This document shows, piece after piece, positions 60,993 to 64,000 of a stretch of 64,000 nucleotides of DNA. The position numbers were made by a program, and so were the translations under genes. Location: the NCBI RefSeq assembly GCF_000380165.1, contig NZ_KB904658.1, forward strand, positions 62,001 to 126,000, given 5' to 3'. The DNA is from Wenjunlia vitaminophila DSM 41686. Its GTDB lineage: Bacteria > Actinomycetota > Actinomycetes > Streptomycetales > Streptomycetaceae. The stretch's first letter is position 1. Each line of letters opens with the position of its first letter. The notes beneath the pieces were generated by a model that searched no databases, was not told where the DNA came from, and saw nothing but the letters and a program-made list of their open reading frames with translations.

Positions 60993-62184
60993 CCAGGTGC
61001 TCACCATCGACACGGTGCCGGGGTACATCGCCGACCGGAAGGCCCTGCGCGACCTGGTCGACGTCGAGACGCTCAGCGTGTCGGAGATCGGGGACGGCAA
61101 CCTGAACCTGGTCTTCGTGTGCGCGGACCAGCAGGGGCGCCGCCTGGTGCTCAAGCAGGCCCTCCCCTACGTGCGTCTGGTCGGTCCGGACTGGCCGATG
61201 ACCGAGGCCCGGGCGGCCCGTGAGGCCGCCGCCATGCGGGTGCACGGTGCGCTCTCCCCGGACGTGTGCCAGCTCGTGGACTTCGACGAGGAGCGGCACG
61301 TGCTCGCCCTCGAGGACCTGTCGGACCACGAGGTGTTCCGCACCCGGCTGAACGCCGGCGGCCCGTACGAGGGGGTGGCGGAGCGGCTGGCGGCGTACCT
61401 GGCCGAGGTGGCCTTCGGCACCTCGTTCCTGGGCCTGCCCACCCAGGAGTTCCGCCGCCGTGCCGCCGCCGCGATCAACCCCGAGCTGTGCGAGCTGACC
61501 GAGGACCTGGTCTTCACCGAGCCCTACCTCGGTGCCGACCGGAACTCGGTCCGCCCGGTGCTCGAGCCGGTGGTGGCGCGGCTCCAGGCGGACCAGGAGT
61601 GGATCGCCGGAGCCCTGGCGATGAAGAGGTCGTTCCTCACCGTGCAGGAGATGCTGCTCCACGGCGACCTGCACAGCGGGAGCGTCTTCGTCCGGGGCGA
61701 CGGGGCGGACCTGTCGGTCAAGGCCTTCGACCCCGAGTTCGCCTGCTACGGACCGGTCGGCTTCGACCTCGGGATGATGTGGGCGAGCATGCTCTTCGCC
61801 GCTGCGCGCGCCGGCGCGCTCGGTGACCTGGCGCGCGCCGAGGGCCTGTTCCGCACCGTCTCGTCGAGCTGGGCGGTGTTCGAGGAGCGACTGCGCCAGC
61901 GGTGGCCGGACCGTGCGGCACCGGGCGGTCTGCCGGACTCCTTCCTCGAGGACTGGTTGCCGGCGGTCCTGCGGGACAGCTTCGGCTTCGCCGGCTGTGA
62001 GGCGGCCCGGCGGATCATCGGCCTGGCGAAGGTGAGCGACGTGGAGTCGTTGGACGACGACGCCTACGCGGTCGCCGCCACCGCGTGCCTGCGGCTGAGC
62101 CGGGTCCTGCTCGTCGAGCGGGAGACCCTGACCCTGGACCGGGTCGTCGAGGCCGGGCTGGCCGCCCTGGGGGACGGCGACTGA
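60985..62184 (+). CDS. mtnK: S-methyl-5-thioribose kinase family protein
   Basis: 399 residues, the MtnK length; aminoglycoside-phosphotransferase fold. GDGNLNLVF near residue 36 binds ATP, HGDLHS at 226-231 is the catalytic loop, and DPEFACYGPVGFDLG the metal-binding motif. It phosphorylates C1 of 5-methylthioribose, giving the substrate of MtnA; 5-deoxyribose is an alternative. ATG 60985 (GGAGAGAGG upstream) overlaps the permease by 8 bases. Last gene of the operon, followed by a strong hairpin. Confidence 0.9.
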   Translation: MADQVLTIDTVPGYIADRKALRDLVDVETLSVSEIGDGNLNLVFVCADQQGRRLVLKQALPYVRLVGPDWPMTEARAAREAAAMRVHGALSPDVCQLVDFDEERHVLALEDLSDHEVFRTRLNAGGPYEGVAERLAAYLAEVAFGTSFLGLPTQEFRRRAAAAINPELCELTEDLVFTEPYLGADRNSVRPVLEPVVARLQADQEWIAGALAMKRSFLTVQEMLLHGDLHSGSVFVRGDGADLSVKAFDPEFACYGPVGFDLGMMWASMLFAAARAGALGDLARAEGLFRTVSSSWAVFEERLRQRWPDRAAPGGLPDSFLEDWLPAVLRDSFGFAGCEAARRIIGLAKVSDVESLDDDAYAVAATACLRLSRVLLVERETLTLDRVVEAGLAALGDGD

Positions 62185-62193
62185 GTCACACCA

Positions 62194-62277
62194 GACGTAC
62201 GGCCCGAGGTCCCGGAGACGTCCGCGCCGGTCACCCCGACCGGCCCCGGAGGTGTTCCGGGCCGAGGGCCGTACGTC
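62194..62277 (+). terminator. Compound terminator after mtnK
   Basis: A 12-bp perfect outer stem (GACGTACGGCCC 62194-62205 with GGGCCGTACGTC 62266-62277) encloses an inner hairpin (CGGCCCCGGA with TCCGGGCCG, one bulge). It lies 10 bases after the mtnK stop. Confidence 0.65.
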
Positions 62278-62411
62278 GTCCCCGCACCGCCGCCGGTGGG
62301 GTGCGAGGTGGGGTGCCCCGGCCCTCGAGGCGACCTGGTTACGGTCCGACGGGGCCTGGGTTCCGGGCGAGTTGGAGCGCGGGAAGACCCTGTTCCCGCC
62401 GCTGACCATTC

Positions 62412-62430
62412 GTCATAATGTCTAGACAAA
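62412..62430. promoter_or_regulatory. IolR-type operator before the second importer
   Basis: GTCATAATGTC then TAGACAAA; it contains the perfect palindrome TGTCTAGACA (62419-62428). It matches the element upstream of iolG at 17 of 19 positions, in the same orientation relative to the downstream gene. TTGAC follows shortly in both copies. Confidence 0.6.
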
Positions 62431-62510
62431 ACTATTGACTCGATGGTGCCGTGGGGCATACAACTCACCCGACTCACTGCCAGGCACCGTCGGACGGAAG
62501 GCAGACCAGC

Positions 62511-63512
62511 ATGGCCCGCAGACGCGCTTTGGTCCACGCCGCGGCTCTCGCCGCGGCCCTCGCCCTCGCCGTCGCGGGGTGCAGCGACTCGGGCGGCAAG
62601 GACGCGGAGGAGAAGCCGGAGGGGAACAAGGGGACCAAGGCCGTCAACACCCCCCGGATGACCATCGCCATGGTCACCCACTCCGGACAGGGCGACACCT
62701 TCTGGGACATCGTGCAGAAGGGCGCCCAGCAGGCCGCCGCCAAGGACAACGTCAAGTTCCTGTACTCCAACGACAAGGAGGCCAAGGGACAGGCGCAGCT
62801 CGTGCAGGCCGCCATCGACCAGAAGGTGGACGGGCTGATCGTCACCCTGGCCAAGCCCGAGGCGATGAAGGACGTGCTGGCGGAGGCCCGCAGCGCCGGC
62901 ATCCCGGTGGTCACCATCAACTCCGGTGCCCAGTTCTCCGCGGAGTACGGGGCGATGTCGCACTTCGGGCAGGACGAGGCGGTGGCCGGTGAGGCGATCG
63001 GCACGGAGCTGACCAAGCGGGGCAAGAAGAAGGCGCTGTGCGTCCTGCACGAGCAGGGCAACGTCTCGCTCGAGGAGCGCTGCGACGGCGCCAAGAAGAC
63101 GTTCGACGGCAGGATGGACAAGCTGTACGTGGAGGGCACCAACATGCCCGACGTGCTGGCCTCCCTGACCTCCAAGCTCCAGTCGGACAAGTCCCTGGAC
63201 GCGGTGGTCACCCTCGGTGCGCCGTTCGCGGCCACCGCCGCCAAGGCGGCCAAGGACGTGGGCAGCGACGTGGAGATCGACACGTTCGACCTCAACGCCG
63301 AGGTGGTCAAACAGCTCAAGGCGAAGGAGATCGGCTTCGCCGTGGACCAGCAGCCCTACCTCCAGGGCTACCTGGCGGTGGACGCGCTCTGGCTCAACGC
63401 CACCAACGGCAACGTCCTGGGTGGTGGCAAGACCGTGCTGACCGGCCCGGCGATCGTCACCGACAAGGACGTGCCGGCGCTGGAGAAGTACACGGCCAAG
63501 GGCACCCGGTGA
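62511..63512 (+). CDS. ABC transporter substrate-binding lipoprotein, probable inositol-binding
   Basis: 333 residues. The signal peptide ends in VAGC (C24). The mature part is a ribose-type binding protein: MVTHSGQGDTFWDIVQKGA, IDQKVDGLIVTL, IPVVTINSG. ATG 62511 has GGAAGG about 9 bases upstream. The iol-type operator upstream suggests the ligand is myo-inositol. It differs clearly in sequence from the binding protein at 56.9 kb. Confidence 0.8.
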   Translation: MARRRALVHAAALAAALALAVAGCSDSGGKDAEEKPEGNKGTKAVNTPRMTIAMVTHSGQGDTFWDIVQKGAQQAAAKDNVKFLYSNDKEAKGQAQLVQAAIDQKVDGLIVTLAKPEAMKDVLAEARSAGIPVVTINSGAQFSAEYGAMSHFGQDEAVAGEAIGTELTKRGKKKALCVLHEQGNVSLEERCDGAKKTFDGRMDKLYVEGTNMPDVLASLTSKLQSDKSLDAVVTLGAPFAATAAKAAKDVGSDVEIDTFDLNAEVVKQLKAKEIGFAVDQQPYLQGYLAVDALWLNATNGNVLGGGKTVLTGPAIVTDKDVPALEKYTAKGTR

Positions 63513-63537
63513 CCGCGGCCCGCCCCTGGGAGAGCCG

Positions 63538-64000
63538 GTGACCAGCGCCAGCGCCGCGCCCGTGGGACCGGGGAAGACCCCGCCGGTCACCGGGGACGAA
63601 CGCCTGGTGCACCGCTCGCTGGCCCGCAGGTCGCTGGCCCGCCCGGAGTTCGGCGCGATCGTCGGTGCACTGGCCGTCTTCGTCTTCTTCAGCGTGGTGG
63701 CGGACAGCTTCCTGCAGACGTCCAGCATGAGCACGGTGCTCAACGCCTCGTCGACCATCGGGATCATGGCGGTGCCGGTGGCGCTGCTGATGATCGGCGG
63801 GGAGTTCGACCTGTCCGCGGGCGTGATGGTGACCAGCGCGGCCCTGGTCACCTCCATGTTCTCGTACCAGATGACGGCGAACGTCTGGCTGGGGATCACC
63901 GTCTCGCTGCTGGTCACCCTGGCGTTGGGCTTCTTCAACGGGTTCATGCTCACCCGCACCGGGCTGCCCAGCTTCATCATCACCCTCGGTACCTTCCTGA
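63538..64000 (+). CDS. ABC transporter permease (RbsC type), N-terminal part
   Basis: GTG 63538 with GGGAGA upstream opens a frame that runs off the window; 154 residues are visible. They include a 38-residue cytoplasmic lead, three to four helices and the RbsC landmarks IGGEFDLSAGVMVTSAAL and GLPSFIITLGTF. Its ATPase partner must lie beyond the edge. Confidence 0.85.
   Translation, partial: MTSASAAPVGPGKTPPVTGDERLVHRSLARRSLARPEFGAIVGALAVFVFFSVVADSFLQTSSMSTVLNASSTIGIMAVPVALLMIGGEFDLSAGVMVTSAALVTSMFSYQMTANVWLGITVSLLVTLALGFFNGFMLTRTGLPSFIITLGTFL

Noticed and set aside
53054-62184. Reading the cluster as an L-rhamnose operon because of the RhaEW-like fusion
   Set aside because: The kinase and isomerase are clearly MtnK and MtnA types, with no rhamnose isomerase or rhamnulokinase; the rhamnose/fucose-type mutarotase set is 20 kb away and differently organised.
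62185-62510. Riboswitch or structured RNA leader before the 62.5-kb importer
   Set aside because: The structure at 62194-62277 behaves as a terminator just after mtnK, and the promoter-like element lies downstream of it; no known riboswitch core was recognised.

Overview
The window is very GC-rich, densely coded DNA with many GTG and TTG starts, many 4-base stop/start overlaps, and actinobacterial families (DUF2637, DUF3105, MEDS/STAS pairs, PucR, AllR-type IclR). It looks chromosomal, from an actinomycete such as Streptomyces or Nocardiopsis; the sequence alone does not fix the genus. I see no insertion sequence, prophage, CRISPR array, rRNA or tRNA.

Layout. 0-13 kb is housekeeping and stress: a rhodanese/DUF2892 protein with a TauE-type exporter, RsgA, an Ada-AlkA fusion followed by Ogt (alkylation repair), a DUF3105-DUF305 pair, a PP2C-like protein, a methyltransferase, a TetR/SRPBCC divergent pair and a DUF2637 protein. 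13-14 kb holds an FhuF-type iron reductase behind an iron box. 15.6-42 kb is a dispersed purine-degradation region: PucR regulator, three-subunit xanthine dehydrogenase, 8-oxoguanine deaminase, uricase, hydroxyisourate hydrolase, OHCU decarboxylase, malate synthase, a MocA-type cytidylyltransferase, an AllR-type regulator, allantoinase and allantoicase. Together these cover xanthine to ureidoglycolate and feed glyoxylate into malate. Two acyl-CoA ligases with a GAF-LuxR regulator and a short 6-deoxysugar set (mutarotase, lactonase, SDR) sit inside this region.

42.8-45 kb has a GNAT enzyme and a STAS/MEDS-HATPase regulatory pair. 45-53 kb is a myo-inositol operon (iolG-E-C-aldolase-B-D) divergent from a GntR-type iolR. 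53-62 kb is the most interesting part: a class II aldolase/SDR fusion, a GntR-UTRA regulator, and an operon of an MtnA-type isomerase, a ribose-type ABC importer and an MtnK-type kinase. It lacks the classical mtnB/C/D genes. I read it as a salvage route for 5-methylthioribose or 5-deoxyribose that ends in an aldolase ('DHAP shunt') rather than the methionine salvage dioxygenase route. The same 11-bp palindrome lies in front of the aldolase gene and between the regulator and the isomerase operon, so they look like one regulon. After a strong terminator a second ribose-type ABC importer begins (62.5 kb to the window end). Its upstream element matches the iolG-iolR intergenic element at 17 of 19 positions, so it is probably the inositol importer, separated from the iol genes by the salvage cluster.
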